A DNA stretch of 64,000 nucleotides, taken from the NCBI GenBank assembly GCA_036351375.1, contig JAZBOY010000092.1, positions 186,001 to 250,000 on the forward strand. Direction: 5' to 3'. The DNA comes from JANQIO01 sp036351375 (GTDB taxonomy: Bacteria; Pseudomonadota; Gammaproteobacteria; Pseudomonadales; Halieaceae). The notes under the pieces are model-generated. The model worked only from the letters and a program-made list of their open reading frames with translations, had not been told where the DNA came from and made no database searches. A program made the position numbers and the translations under genes. Position 1 is the stretch's first letter, and each line of letters begins with the position of its first letter. Below are positions 1 to 8,874 of this stretch, in pieces.

Positions 1-68
1 AGTTACGTGGATAATTGCGGTCTTTCAACGCGGCCGGCAACGGTGGCCGCGCATCTTCGGAGTACAAC

Positions 69-941
69 ATGATACGTGGCAGCCTGGTGGCGCTGGTAAC
101 CCCAATGCATGCCGACGGCTCCCTCGACTGGACGGCACTCGATGCCCTGCTGGACTGGCATATGGAGTCCGGCACCGACGGCATCGTCGCGGTCGGCACC
201 ACTGGCGAATCGGCAACCCTTGCAGTTGATGAGCACTGCGAGGTCATCGACCGTGTGATCAAGCGTGTCGCGGGCCGTATCCCGGTCATCGCCGGCACCG
301 GCGGCAACGCCACCGCGGAAGCCGTACAACTGACCCGCGAGGCGCAGGCGTTGGGCGCAGACGCCTGCCTGCTGGTGACTCCCTACTACAACAAGCCGAC
401 CCAGGAAGGGCTTTACCAGCATTACCGCCATATCGCCGAGGCCGTGTCCATCCCACAGATTCTCTACAACGTGCCCGGGCGCACCGGTGTCGACATGTTG
501 CCGGCGACCGTGGCGCGGTTGGCCGATATCGACAATATCACCGGCATCAAGGAAGCCACCGGCGATCTCGACCGGGCCCGTGAGGTTATCGAAATCTGCC
601 AGGACCGTATGGCGGTATATTCCGGTGATGACGCGACCGCCACAGAACTCATGCTGATGGGCGGTGACGGCACGATTTCGGTCACCGCCAATGTGGCCCC
701 GGCCCAGCTTGCCGAAGTGTCGCGACTGGCGCTGGCGGGTGAAGCGGAGGCGGCCTACGCCCTCGACAGCAAGCTGGCGGCGCTCAATGAGGCGCTGTTC
801 CTGGAGTCCAACCCCATCCCGGTGAAGTGGGCGCTGGCAGATGCCGGGCGTATTGAGCACGGCCTGCGCCTGCCGCTCACCCCGCTAGCCGAGCAGTACC
901 ATGCAGCGGTACGCGCGGCGCTGGCCGAGGCGACAGCATGA
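69..941 (+). CDS. dapA: 4-hydroxy-tetrahydrodipicolinate synthase
   Basis: Condenses pyruvate with aspartate semialdehyde, the first committed step of the diaminopimelate/lysine pathway, in the cytoplasm. The 290-residue TIM-barrel protein has the family landmarks in order: GTTGES at 43-48, the Tyr133 region YNVPGRTG, and the Schiff-base Lys161 in ITGIKEATG. The ATG at 69 is chosen because GGAG lies six bases upstream and the protein then has family length. The leader contains a 7-bp inverted repeat (29-35 with 45-51). The gene overlaps bamC by four bases, the same dapA-bamC coupling seen in Pseudomonas. dapC, dapD and dapE lie downstream in this window. Confidence 0.97.
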   Translation: MIRGSLVALVTPMHADGSLDWTALDALLDWHMESGTDGIVAVGTTGESATLAVDEHCEVIDRVIKRVAGRIPVIAGTGGNATAEAVQLTREAQALGADACLLVTPYYNKPTQEGLYQHYRHIAEAVSIPQILYNVPGRTGVDMLPATVARLADIDNITGIKEATGDLDRAREVIEICQDRMAVYSGDDATATELMLMGGDGTISVTANVAPAQLAEVSRLALAGEAEAAYALDSKLAALNEALFLESNPIPVKWALADAGRIEHGLRLPLTPLAEQYHAAVRAALAEATA

Positions 942-1969
942 TAGTACGCCTGCTCACCCTGGCCTGCGCACTGTTGCTGTCGGCCTGTAGCTGGTTCTCG
1001 GAACAGCAGTATGTGCGCGATCGCAGTGACGACTACCGCAAGGCGCGGGTCGAGCCACGTATCCGGGTGCCCTCGCACCTCGAAGACGAGGCCCTGCAGG
1101 ACATTTACGTGATTCCGCCCACCACGGAGACAGTCACGCCTACCGGCAGCTTCGAGGTGCCGCGGCCGGCGCCGCTGGTGGCCCAGGAGAGCGAGGAGCT
1201 GGTGCGAATCCAGCGCCTCGGTGACGAGGAGTGGGTGCTGGCGGCAGTGGCGCCGGGCCAGCTCTGGCCGCAGGTGCGCTCTTTCCTGTCCACCAATGGC
1301 GTGCAGGTGGCCCGGGTGGATGCCCGTGCCGGTCTGATCGAGACTGGCTGGTTCCAGGGCCGCAATGCCAGCATGGCGGAGCGCTACCAGTTCCGCATCG
1401 AGCAGGGCGTGCAGCGCAACACCGCCGAACTGCATGTGTTGCAGCAGTTCCAGGCCGGCGATATCGACCGCTGGCCGGAAGCCTCCGCCGACGCCGAGCG
1501 CAGCAGCGACATGCTGTTGGCGGTGGCCCAGTATATTGCCAACTCCACGGAGACCGCGCCGGTGTCCATGATGGCGCAGCAGGCCATGGGTGAGGGCGGT
1601 AAGGTCGCCCTGCAGGAAGATCGCAATGGCGATCCCTACGTGCGCCTGTCACTGCCATACTACCGGGCCTGGGCGTCGGTGGATCGCGCCTTGCGCGAGT
1701 CGAGCTTCACAGTCCGGGACCTGGATCGCAGCGGCGGCCTGTTCTATGTGCGCTTCGTGCCGCCGGAGGAAGACGAGGGCTGGTTCGGCTGGCTGTTTGG
1801 TGGCAGCGACGATGACGAAGACCTGCTGACCCAGCAGGACTACGTGGTCAGGCTCAGCGAGGAAACCGGCGACCAGGTGCGCATCGACATGGCGCGCGAG
1901 GACGGCGTGGAAATGACCCGCGGCCAGAAGCAGCAGCTGCTGTCGCTGCTGAAGGGCAATATCAACTGA
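938..1969 (+). CDS. bamC: outer membrane assembly lipoprotein BamC
   Basis: Lipoprotein subunit of the BAM complex that inserts beta-barrel proteins into the outer membrane; it supports BamA/BamD. The 343-residue protein starts with a short signal sequence ending in the lipobox LLSAC (lipidated Cys17), followed by the unstructured charged N-terminal segment and two helix-grip-like domains typical of NlpB/BamC. The start overlaps the dapA stop (ATGA), so the two are probably co-translated. The identity rests on lipobox, length and its place directly after dapA; the domain sequence is divergent from enteric BamC. bamA lies 25 kb away in the same window. Confidence 0.85.
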   Translation: MIVRLLTLACALLLSACSWFSEQQYVRDRSDDYRKARVEPRIRVPSHLEDEALQDIYVIPPTTETVTPTGSFEVPRPAPLVAQESEELVRIQRLGDEEWVLAAVAPGQLWPQVRSFLSTNGVQVARVDARAGLIETGWFQGRNASMAERYQFRIEQGVQRNTAELHVLQQFQAGDIDRWPEASADAERSSDMLLAVAQYIANSTETAPVSMMAQQAMGEGGKVALQEDRNGDPYVRLSLPYYRAWASVDRALRESSFTVRDLDRSGGLFYVRFVPPEEDEGWFGWLFGGSDDDEDLLTQQDYVVRLSEETGDQVRIDMAREDGVEMTRGQKQQLLSLLKGNIN

Positions 1970-1972
1970 GTC

Positions 1973-1980
1973 AGGAGGGT
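1973..1980 (+). promoter_or_regulatory. strong ribosome binding site deciding a TTG start
   Basis: AGGAGGGT lies four bases before the TTG at 1984. It supports that non-ATG codon as the start of the MBL-fold hydrolase and shows that it is translated independently of bamC, whose stop is just upstream. Confidence 0.7.
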
Positions 1981-1983
1981 AGG

Positions 1984-2742
1984 TTGCGTTTCGCCTCACT
2001 GGGAAGCGGCAGTCGCGGTAACGGCACCCTGGTCCAGTCCGGCAGCACCCTGCTCCTCGTCGATTGCGGCTTTTCAGTCCGGGAAACCGAGCGCCGGATG
2101 GCCCGCCTGGGGGTGAGCGCCGCTGACCTGGACGCGGTGCTGGTGACCCACGAGCACAGCGACCATTGCTCCGGCGTCGCACCCCTGTCGCGTAAATACC
2201 AGTTACCTGTTTACCTCACCCGCGGCACCCACGCCAGCGGCCGCTGCGACAAGCCCTGGGAGGTGTGCTACTTCCACAGCGAAGCGCCGTTCCAGCTCGG
2301 TGATGTGCGGGTGGAGCCGATAGCAGTGCCGCACGATGCCCGCGAGCCCTGCCAGTTTGTGTTCCAGAGCCATGGCTTTCGCCTGGGCATTCTCACCGAC
2401 CTCGGCAGCGTCACGCCTGCGGTGCTCGCCCACTACCGTGCCTGCCACGGCCTGCTGCTGGAGTGCAATCACGACCTCGAGATGTTGCACGTCGGTCCCT
2501 ACCCACCGTCACTCAAGCGGCGCGTCGGCGGCGACTGGGGCCACCTCAACAATCGCCAGTCAGCGGCGCTGCTGCAGGAAGTGCATCACGAGCTGATGCA
2601 GCAGGTGGTTATCGCCCACATCAGTGAACAGAACAATCATCGCGAGCGGGTGGAAGACGCGCTCTGTGCCGTGTTCCCGCATCGGGATCGCCTGACCTGG
2701 GCCGACCAGGAGCTGGGCTTCGACTGGCTTGAGCTGGCCTGA
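1984..2742 (+). CDS. MBL-fold metallo-hydrolase, YycJ/PhnP-like
   Basis: A 252-residue metallo-beta-lactamase-fold protein with the metal-binding THEHSDH motif at 55-61 and further His/Asp ligands (GTHASGR region, PHDAREP, and a C-terminal AHISEQNNH). It opens with SLGSGSRGNGTL, as in the YycJ/WalJ branch of exonuclease-like MBL hydrolases. The exact substrate is not evident. It sits directly after dapA-bamC as in Pseudomonas, where purC follows; here purC is absent and the operon ends. The start is TTG with a strong Shine-Dalgarno sequence. Confidence 0.85.
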   Translation: MRFASLGSGSRGNGTLVQSGSTLLLVDCGFSVRETERRMARLGVSAADLDAVLVTHEHSDHCSGVAPLSRKYQLPVYLTRGTHASGRCDKPWEVCYFHSEAPFQLGDVRVEPIAVPHDAREPCQFVFQSHGFRLGILTDLGSVTPAVLAHYRACHGLLLECNHDLEMLHVGPYPPSLKRRVGGDWGHLNNRQSAALLQEVHHELMQQVVIAHISEQNNHRERVEDALCAVFPHRDRLTWADQELGFDWLELA

Positions 2743-2751
2743 TCCGCGCCG

Positions 2752-3255
2752 TTAGGGCTCACCTGCCTGGCAGTGTTCCGGCGCTACCAGTTCCAGCGCG
2801 GAACGGTTGCGGAATGCGGTCAGGTCGCCGCAGCGCAGTGCGGCGTTCCCGGCCACGTCCAGCATGCGCAATTCCAGCAGGTCCCTGAGTTCAGTCACGC
2901 TGCGCAGCTTGTTATCGTCGAGATAGAGTTCCAGCAGCGCCGTCATGTCGGCCAGGGCGTTCACTTCTTCGATAGCATTGCTGGACAGCTTCACGCGCGT
3001 GAGCTGCGCAAACACCTGCAGGCCACTCAGGTCCTCGATGCCGGCATGGCTGCAGTTGAGTACCTCGAGCTGGTCAGCGGCAGTGACCTGCGCCTCCTGG
3101 ATGTGGGCCTTCACGCACTCAAGCAATGCGGTATCTGCAATTTCGTAGCCGCTAAACAGCGGCGCCGGCGTATACACGACGCGCTCGTTCACGGTGAACT
3201 GATAGTCGGCGCAGCCGCTTGAAACGACCAGAAGCAGGCCGGCGAAAAGGCGCAT
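2752..3255 (-). CDS. leucine-rich-repeat lipoprotein, function unknown
   Basis: A 167-residue predicted lipoprotein. The first residues form a short hydrophobic signal ending in SSGC, a plausible though not ideal lipobox. The body from about residue 60 carries about four 22-residue leucine-rich repeats of the internalin/SDS22 type (for example LTRVKLSSNAIEEVNAL and LLELYLDDNKLRSVTEL). Such repeats bind proteins, so an envelope scaffold or adaptor role is possible, but no specific function can be assigned. It is convergent with the upstream hydrolase gene, with nine bases between the stops. Confidence 0.75.
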   Translation of the reverse strand: MRLFAGLLLVVSSGCADYQFTVNERVVYTPAPLFSGYEIADTALLECVKAHIQEAQVTAADQLEVLNCSHAGIEDLSGLQVFAQLTRVKLSSNAIEEVNALADMTALLELYLDDNKLRSVTELRDLLELRMLDVAGNAALRCGDLTAFRNRSALELVAPEHCQAGEP

Positions 3256-3308
3256 TTATCTCTCCGGGTTGTGAACCCGTTCAATAGCAGGGTTACAGAG
3301 AATGACAC

Positions 3309-3314
3309 TATAAT
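3309..3314 (+). promoter_or_regulatory. candidate sigma70 -10 element for the cyclase operon
   Basis: A perfect TATAAT lies 34 bases before the ATG of the cyclase-like gene, in the gap between divergent genes. No convincing -35 hexamer is seen at 16-18 bases upstream, so the promoter may need an activator. Confidence 0.4.
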
Positions 3315-3348
3315 TGCGGCGACTATAGGAAGGAAGCACGAGTAGACG

Positions 3349-4596
3349 ATGGCGGGATCGGAATCAACCGACGATACCATCAGCATTGTTCAGCGCGGTA
3401 ATCTCAAAAATATCGAGACCACGCTGCACAAGCAGTGGCGGCTGGGGCAGAACATTGTGTTGTGCTGGAGCCCCACCGATAACGGTATTCTGCTGCTGAT
3501 GGTGCCGCACTATTTCCTCGGCAACTATACCGCTACTGCAGCGGATAGCGGTGAAGAGGGAGCGAAGAAGAGCGCGGCGCGGGAAAGCTACGTGCGGCGC
3601 CTGATTGCCGGTCGCAGACGCAAGACCCGCGATGAGTTCTTCGAGATCAGCAACGAGCTCGGCGTCACCACCAACTTCATCAAACTGCCAAACCCGTTGG
3701 CCGACGAACCCGCGGTCAACGCCGCCATCGAGGAGATCGTCCGGCGCTACGGGCTGTCCTACGTGCACAGTCGGGCAGTCATTCTTTTTGATATCGCGCA
3801 GTTCTCCCTGTTCACTCCGTTCGAACAGGCGAGTCAGCTGAACTCCCTGTCCTACTCCATGAACTCCGCCTACAACAAGCTGCTGGCGCGAGGCGTGGAA
3901 GTCAACTTCGCCCGCACCACTACCGGCGACGGCTACTACGTGTGGAACCGTGACCTCAGTCCGGGCTCCAACGAGGACCTGCTGCATTTCCTGCTGCTGG
4001 TGATTGCCGACAACGCGATGGCGCGGGAGGCCTCCAAGGGCAACACGGTGCCGCAGATTCGCGCCGCCTTCCACATTGGCAGCCACTATGAGCTGTACCA
4101 GGCGGAGGGTGTAAACCCGACCGTGTTCAGCTACATCGTTGGCGACGTCACCATCGAGCTGGCGCGCATGGTCGACCTGGCGCGTCCTTCCCAGGTGTTT
4201 ATCGGGGACTTCTCGGTGGAGTTGCCTTGCCCCGGTGGCAGGGATCCCAACGATACTGTCACCCTCGACACCCATGGTTTCCTCGAGCGCTGCAACGCCG
4301 ACATGGAGCGGGTGCTGGGGGCCAAGCTGTCAGGCCAGGAAGTGAAGTCAATGCAGTGTGACACCTCGCGGGTAGACGAGGGAGATCGGCCGCGACGTTT
4401 CCTGTTGACTGACAAGCACGGCCTGACCCGCCATGCCTACAACCTCGAGCTGCATATCGAAACCGGCAGCGGTCGCTGGCGGCTGGGCTTGTCCGGCGAC
4501 GACCTGCCGCGCCCCACCAGGCCCGGCGACGACGCCGTCGAGGCGTCGGCGCTGAAAAGCAATAAGCCCTCCCTGAAGTCGGTCAGTGAGGAATGA
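3349..4596 (+). CDS. class III nucleotidyl cyclase-like protein
   Basis: A 415-residue soluble protein. A unique N-terminal region (1-140) precedes a cyclase homology domain: ILFDIAQFS at 145-153 supplies the first metal-binding Asp (D148), TTGDG at 191-195 the second (D194), and VGDVTIELARMVDLARP matches the C-terminal strand where the transition-state Asn/Arg pair normally sits. The Arg is kept but the usual Asn aligns with Ile, so activity or substrate could be altered. No membrane segment, GAF, PAS or HAMP domain is visible. The ATG is preceded in frame by a stop at 3343, fixing the start. The stop overlaps the downstream PDE-like HD gene. Confidence 0.7.
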   Translation: MAGSESTDDTISIVQRGNLKNIETTLHKQWRLGQNIVLCWSPTDNGILLLMVPHYFLGNYTATAADSGEEGAKKSAARESYVRRLIAGRRRKTRDEFFEISNELGVTTNFIKLPNPLADEPAVNAAIEEIVRRYGLSYVHSRAVILFDIAQFSLFTPFEQASQLNSLSYSMNSAYNKLLARGVEVNFARTTTGDGYYVWNRDLSPGSNEDLLHFLLLVIADNAMAREASKGNTVPQIRAAFHIGSHYELYQAEGVNPTVFSYIVGDVTIELARMVDLARPSQVFIGDFSVELPCPGGRDPNDTVTLDTHGFLERCNADMERVLGAKLSGQEVKSMQCDTSRVDEGDRPRRFLLTDKHGLTRHAYNLELHIETGSGRWRLGLSGDDLPRPTRPGDDAVEASALKSNKPSLKSVSEE

Positions 4597-5537
4597 ACAA
4601 CATGCTGTTGGCTTCCCGGGCGCGGGAGATGGACGTCAGCAACCGGGTGGATGTGACCGACCCGGATGCAGTCTGTGACGCGCTGCTGGGTATTCTCGGC
4701 CGGCACTACACGCGCGGCCTCAAGCCGGTTCGCCGACTGGTAGATGATTTTGCCCGCCTGTATCGCGGTGAGTACCCCGGCTATCACGCCTGTGATGTGG
4801 GCTATCACGACCTGCAGCACGTGCTGGATGTCACGCTGGCCATGGCGCGGCTGATCGATGGCCACCAGCAGTGTCACCGGGAAGATGCCCCGCTGGATGC
4901 GAAACTCGCAGTGGCCGGGATTGCGACTGCCCTGTTTCACGACTCCGGCTATATTCGCCGGCGCCGGGATACCCGCCACAGCAACGGCGCCGAGTACACC
5001 CGTACCCATGTCAGTCGCTCCAGCCGCTTCATGGGTGAATACCTGCCCACGGTGGGGCTGGACTGGGCCGTGCCCATTTGTCAGCGCATCGTGCACTTCA
5101 CCGGCTACGAGGTGAATCCGGCAGATATCGATGTACCCTCTGAAGCCGAGCGCTCCCTCGGTTGGCTGCTGGGGACTGCGGACCTGATTGCACAGATGGC
5201 AGACGTGGCCTACCTGGAGAAATGCCGCGACCAGCTCTACCCGGAATTCGTGGAGGGGGGTATGGCCGGAGAGCAGGGAAGCTATACCAAGACCGGCATC
5301 GTCTATAAATCGCCGGCACACCTGATGCAGTCCACGCCCAACTTTATTCGCAGCGCGATCCAGGTGCGGCTCGACGGGTATTTCCACGCCTACTATCGCT
5401 ATGCCGCGCACCACTTTGGCGGCCCCAACCTGTACATGGATGCCATCGAGCAAAACTGCCGGCGCCTGGAAGAACTGCTGCGCCGCAACGACCCACGGCT
5501 GCTGATGGGCGACGCGCTGTCACCGCCCTTTGCCTGA
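4593..5537 (+). CDS. HD-domain phosphodiesterase-like protein
   Basis: A 314-residue soluble protein resembling class I cyclic nucleotide phosphodiesterases. YHDLQHVLDVTLAMARLI at 71-88 matches the family's Y-H-N-x-x-H-A-x-D-V signature. FHDSGY at 115-120 supplies the HD pair (H116, D117) and TADLIAQMAD contains a further candidate metal ligand (D197). The ATG lies inside the stop of the cyclase-like gene (ATGA overlap), so the two are translationally coupled. The inferred role is to hydrolyse the product of that cyclase. Another HD-type phosphohydrolase activity cannot be excluded. Confidence 0.7.
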   Translation: MNNMLLASRAREMDVSNRVDVTDPDAVCDALLGILGRHYTRGLKPVRRLVDDFARLYRGEYPGYHACDVGYHDLQHVLDVTLAMARLIDGHQQCHREDAPLDAKLAVAGIATALFHDSGYIRRRRDTRHSNGAEYTRTHVSRSSRFMGEYLPTVGLDWAVPICQRIVHFTGYEVNPADIDVPSEAERSLGWLLGTADLIAQMADVAYLEKCRDQLYPEFVEGGMAGEQGSYTKTGIVYKSPAHLMQSTPNFIRSAIQVRLDGYFHAYYRYAAHHFGGPNLYMDAIEQNCRRLEELLRRNDPRLLMGDALSPPFA

Positions 5538-6294
5538 TTCCCTCATTGCCGTCAGCGCGGCACAGCCTGAGCTTGCGCAGCAGGCAGCGGACCTCGCCGC
5601 CGAACTGGGCCTGCCGCTGATCGACGCCTGCCCGGATGCACGGGCCTTACTCACGCTCTCCACGGACCAGCTGGCGCTGGAAGCGACCGGCGCCGATGCC
5701 CCCGGTCCCATCGCCGTGGATTTTGCCGCCGGCAGCCTGCGGCACCGGCGCCGAGGCGGTCACAACGAACCCCTCGGTCGCGCCGTCGGCATACACAAGT
5801 GGCCTGGACTGTCGGTGGTAGATGCCACCGCCGGCCTGGGCCGTGACAGTTTCGTACTCGCGGACCTGGGCTGCCAGGTCACCCTGCTGGAGCGGGAGCC
5901 GGTCATCTACGCGCTGCTGCGCGACGGCCTGCGGCGCGGGCAGTCCAGCGAGGATGCCTGGGTGGCCGAGGTCTGCCGGCGCATGTCACTGGAACGGGCC
6001 GACGCCCGCGACTGGCTGGCCGGGCAATCGGTGGATGTGGTCTACCTGGACCCGATGTTCCCGGCGCGCCGCAAGAGCGCGCGGGTCAAAAAAGACATGT
6101 GGCTGTTCCAGCAGTTGCTCGAAGACAGCGACAGCCCGGTGGGCCTGCTGGACGTGGCGCTGGCAGCGGCCCGCAGACGGGTGGTCGTGAAGCGCCCCTC
6201 CCGGGCGCCGGCGCTGGAAGAGCGCGAACCGGCCTTTCAGCTACCCGGGAAAACCGTGCGCTTTGATGTCTACCTCGGGACAGGTGACAGCTAG
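5530..6294 (+). CDS. rsmJ: 16S rRNA (guanine1516-N2)-methyltransferase RsmJ
   Basis: SAM-dependent methyltransferase that modifies G1516 of 16S rRNA. The 254-residue protein shows the family block ending in RHRRRGGHNEPLGRAVG, the SAM-binding VVDATAGLGRDSFVLADLG, and the catalytic-loop segment LDPMFPARRKSARVKKDM. A TTG at 5530 inside the end of the HD gene is the best start, giving usual family length and coupling it to the gene before. It converges with the SDR gene, the two stops overlapping by four bases. Confidence 0.93.
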   Translation: MPDSLIAVSAAQPELAQQAADLAAELGLPLIDACPDARALLTLSTDQLALEATGADAPGPIAVDFAAGSLRHRRRGGHNEPLGRAVGIHKWPGLSVVDATAGLGRDSFVLADLGCQVTLLEREPVIYALLRDGLRRGQSSEDAWVAEVCRRMSLERADARDWLAGQSVDVVYLDPMFPARRKSARVKKDMWLFQQLLEDSDSPVGLLDVALAAARRRVVVKRPSRAPALEEREPAFQLPGKTVRFDVYLGTGDS

Positions 6295-7070
6295 CGGCCG
6301 TCGCTGACGCTGAAGAAGCGCCGGGTCCACACCGACTGGAACAGCGGGTCTATCCAGCGATACAGGCGGCCGGAGACGAACACCGACTTACCGCGTTCGG
6401 CGGCGGCAATACCCTCGCGCACCACGGTTTCAGCGTCGTACCACATCCATCCCGGCATGTTGTTCTTCATGTCCGTCAGCCCGGCCCGCTCGTGGAACTC
6501 GGTGTGGGTAAAGCCCGGGCACAGGGCGCTGACGTTGACGCCGTCCTTGCCGACGCTGAGCGCCAGCTCCTCTGACAGGGCTATGACCCAGGCCTTGGTG
6601 GGGCCGTAGTTGCAGCCGCCGGCGCGGGCGATGCGCCCGGCCACCGAAGCCACATTGATCACCCAGCCGAACCCACGCTGCTGCATGGGCGGCACGAACA
6701 GGTGGCAGAGCTCGGCGATCGACAGCATCATCAGCTGGAAGAAGGCCTGCTGCTGCGACCAGTCGTCCTCCTCCAGCAGGTTGGGCCCGGCAATGCCCGC
6801 ATTGTTCACCAGGTAGTCGACCTGGATGCCGCGGGCCTGGGTCTCGTCAAACACCTTGCGCGGAGCGGCGGGGTCGGAAAGGTCTGCTGCCACCCACTGG
6901 GTGTCGACGCCGTATTCCTCGCTCAGGGCGGCGGCGGTGGCGGCCAGCGCGTCCTGGTTGCGCGCCACCAGTACCAGCTGGTAGCCCATGGCCGCCAGCT
7001 GGCGGGCGAATTCCTTGCCGAGACCGGCGGTGGCCCCGGTGATGAGCGCCGTGCGCTTCTGAGTCGCCAT
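6291..7070 (-). CDS. SDR-family NAD(P)-dependent oxidoreductase
   Basis: A 259-residue classical short-chain dehydrogenase/reductase. The nucleotide-binding TGATAGLG motif is near residue 11, NNAGI near 90, the catalytic Ser lies in NVASVAGR, and the Tyr-Lys pair in YGPTK. The substrate is unknown; the overall style (TALITGATAGLGKEFARQLA) fits the DltE/YqjQ-like subgroup. A second SDR of the same subgroup lies at 8122, on the other side of the TraB/GumN gene. The gene is transcribed divergently from the TraB/GumN gene. Confidence 0.88.
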   Translation of the reverse strand: MATQKRTALITGATAGLGKEFARQLAAMGYQLVLVARNQDALAATAAALSEEYGVDTQWVAADLSDPAAPRKVFDETQARGIQVDYLVNNAGIAGPNLLEEDDWSQQQAFFQLMMLSIAELCHLFVPPMQQRGFGWVINVASVAGRIARAGGCNYGPTKAWVIALSEELALSVGKDGVNVSALCPGFTHTEFHERAGLTDMKNNMPGWMWYDAETVVREGIAAAERGKSVFVSGRLYRWIDPLFQSVWTRRFFSVSDGR

Positions 7071-7129
7071 GTGTTTCTCCTTCTGCTGCGAGTGATATAG
7101 TCAGGCGTTCCTGGTCTGAGGATTCTCCC

Positions 7130-8023
7130 ATGCGCAGAACCCCGCTTTTCGGCCTGCTCGAGAGGTCGCTGGTCCTTGCTACCTTGCTGTTGTTTGCCCA
7201 GTTTACGCAAGCGGCGGGCGAACGGCTCCTGTTCTGGCGCGTGGATACCCCCGGTGCCACGGTATACCTGCTGGGTTCCATGCACCTGGCGTCGCCGGAC
7301 CTGTACCCGCTGCGGGCGGAAATCCTGACTGCCTTCGAAGGCGCAGACGCCCTGGCCGTGGAGCTGGATGTCGAGGCGCGGGCTTTCGAGATCCAGCAGC
7401 GCATGCTGGAACGCGGGACCTATCCCCCGGGGGAAACCCTGCAGGATACGCTGGCGCCGGAAACCTGGCAGGCGCTGGCCGCCCGCCTGGAGAGCAGCGG
7501 CCTGCCGCCGATGCTGATGCAGAGCCTCAAGCCGGGGCTGGTGGTCACCACCTTGTCGACCATGGAACTGATAAAAATGGGTCTCAATCCGGAGCAGGGC
7601 GTCGACCGCTATTTCCTGAACCTGGCTCGTGGCAGCAAGGAAATTGTTGAGCTGGAGACCGTGGACGCGCAGCTGGACGTGGTGCTGGACACCACCCAAC
7701 CGGACCTGTTGGTGCAACAGACCCTGGCACAGCTCGACGACATGGAGACCATCATGAGCCAGCTGGTGGACTACTGGCAGAGTGGCGACAGCGAGGGACT
7801 CGCCCGTCTGGTAATAGAAGATGAACTGGAGAAGTACCCGGAATTTCGCGACCTACACCGCCGCATGTTCGATGACCGCAACCACGCCATGACCGACCGT
7901 ATCGTCGAGATGCAGGCGCGTGGTGGCACCTGGTTCGTGGTAGTAGGCGCCGGTCACCTGGTGGGTGATCAGGGCATCGTCTCCATGTTGCAACGGCGCG
8001 GCCAGTCACTCCGGCAGCTGTAG
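7130..8023 (+). CDS. TraB/GumN family protein (Tiki-like fold), secreted
   Basis: A 297-residue protein with an N-terminal signal peptide (basic start, hydrophobic core LVLATLLLFAQFTQA). The family's GSMH motif occurs in YLLGSMHLASPDLYPL, acidic ELDVE follows about 30 residues later, and the second motif GAGHLVG is near the C-terminus. These Gly/His motifs define the TraB/GumN/Tiki superfamily, some members of which are metalloproteases; the bacterial substrate is unknown. The protein is probably periplasmic. Confidence 0.88.
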   Translation: MRRTPLFGLLERSLVLATLLLFAQFTQAAGERLLFWRVDTPGATVYLLGSMHLASPDLYPLRAEILTAFEGADALAVELDVEARAFEIQQRMLERGTYPPGETLQDTLAPETWQALAARLESSGLPPMLMQSLKPGLVVTTLSTMELIKMGLNPEQGVDRYFLNLARGSKEIVELETVDAQLDVVLDTTQPDLLVQQTLAQLDDMETIMSQLVDYWQSGDSEGLARLVIEDELEKYPEFRDLHRRMFDDRNHAMTDRIVEMQARGGTWFVVVGAGHLVGDQGIVSMLQRRGQSLRQL

Positions 8024-8121
8024 TTGGTCTAAGAAGTAGATTTAAACAGTACGACTGAACGGCAGCCAAAGAAGGCGGCTGCAAGAACATCCATAACGCA
8101 TTCCGCTCCGAGGAGAACCCC

Positions 8122-8874
8122 ATGACACACAAGACCACGGCGTTGGTCACCGGCGCCTCTGCCGGCATTGGCGCCGAGTTCTGCCGCCAGCTGGCAGACC
8201 GCTGCGAGGTCATCATTGCCACCGGGCGCCGCCTTGATCGTCTGCAGTCGCTGGCGCAGGAACTGGAGGGTCTTGCTGAAGTGCACACGGTGGCGGCGGA
8301 CCTCGCCACCCGCGAAGGCTGCACGCGGGTTATCGAGACCCTGCGCCAGAAGGGGCCTGCGGATTACCTGGTCAATAACGCCGGCTTTTCCACGCTCGGG
8401 CCCTTCGACAGCCTCGACATCGACCACCAACAGGCCATGGTAGACGTCCACATTACCGCCACCCTGGCCCTGACCCGCGCCGCGCTGCCGTTCATGCGTG
8501 AGCTCAAGGGTGGGGCGATCATCAATGTCTCCTCGCTGGCGTCCTTCGGCCCGGTACCGATGGCGGCGGTATATGCAGCCAGCAAGGGTTTCCTGAATAT
8601 CTTCTCCGAGTCGCTGCAGAAAGAGGTGGCGGACGCCGGCATCCGCGTGCAGAGCCTGTGCCCGGGCTATACCTTCAGCGAGTTCCACGACCGCGACGCC
8701 ATGTCTGCCTTCGATCGCCAGATGGTGCCCGAGGAGGAGTGGATGGACGCGCCTGCGGTGGTAGCCGCCAGCCTGGCGGCGCTGGAAGACGGCCCCGTGG
8801 TGCTGGTACCCGGTGAGGGCAATCGCGAGAGTGCCCGCAAGGGTGTGTCGCGGGCCCTGTCGAAGCTGGCCTAG
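8122..8874 (+). CDS. SDR-family oxidoreductase
   Basis: A 250-residue short-chain dehydrogenase with TGASAGIG near residue 10, NNAGFS near 90, the catalytic Ser in INVSSLASFG and YAASK. It resembles the SDR at 6291-7070 and may descend from the same ancestor. The substrate cannot be read from sequence. AGGAG eight bases before the ATG supports the start. The stop lies in the first copy of a 15-bp tandem duplication shared with the 3' end of dapE. Confidence 0.88.
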   Translation: MTHKTTALVTGASAGIGAEFCRQLADRCEVIIATGRRLDRLQSLAQELEGLAEVHTVAADLATREGCTRVIETLRQKGPADYLVNNAGFSTLGPFDSLDIDHQQAMVDVHITATLALTRAALPFMRELKGGAIINVSSLASFGPVPMAAVYAASKGFLNIFSESLQKEVADAGIRVQSLCPGYTFSEFHDRDAMSAFDRQMVPEEEWMDAPAVVAASLAALEDGPVVLVPGEGNRESARKGVSRALSKLA

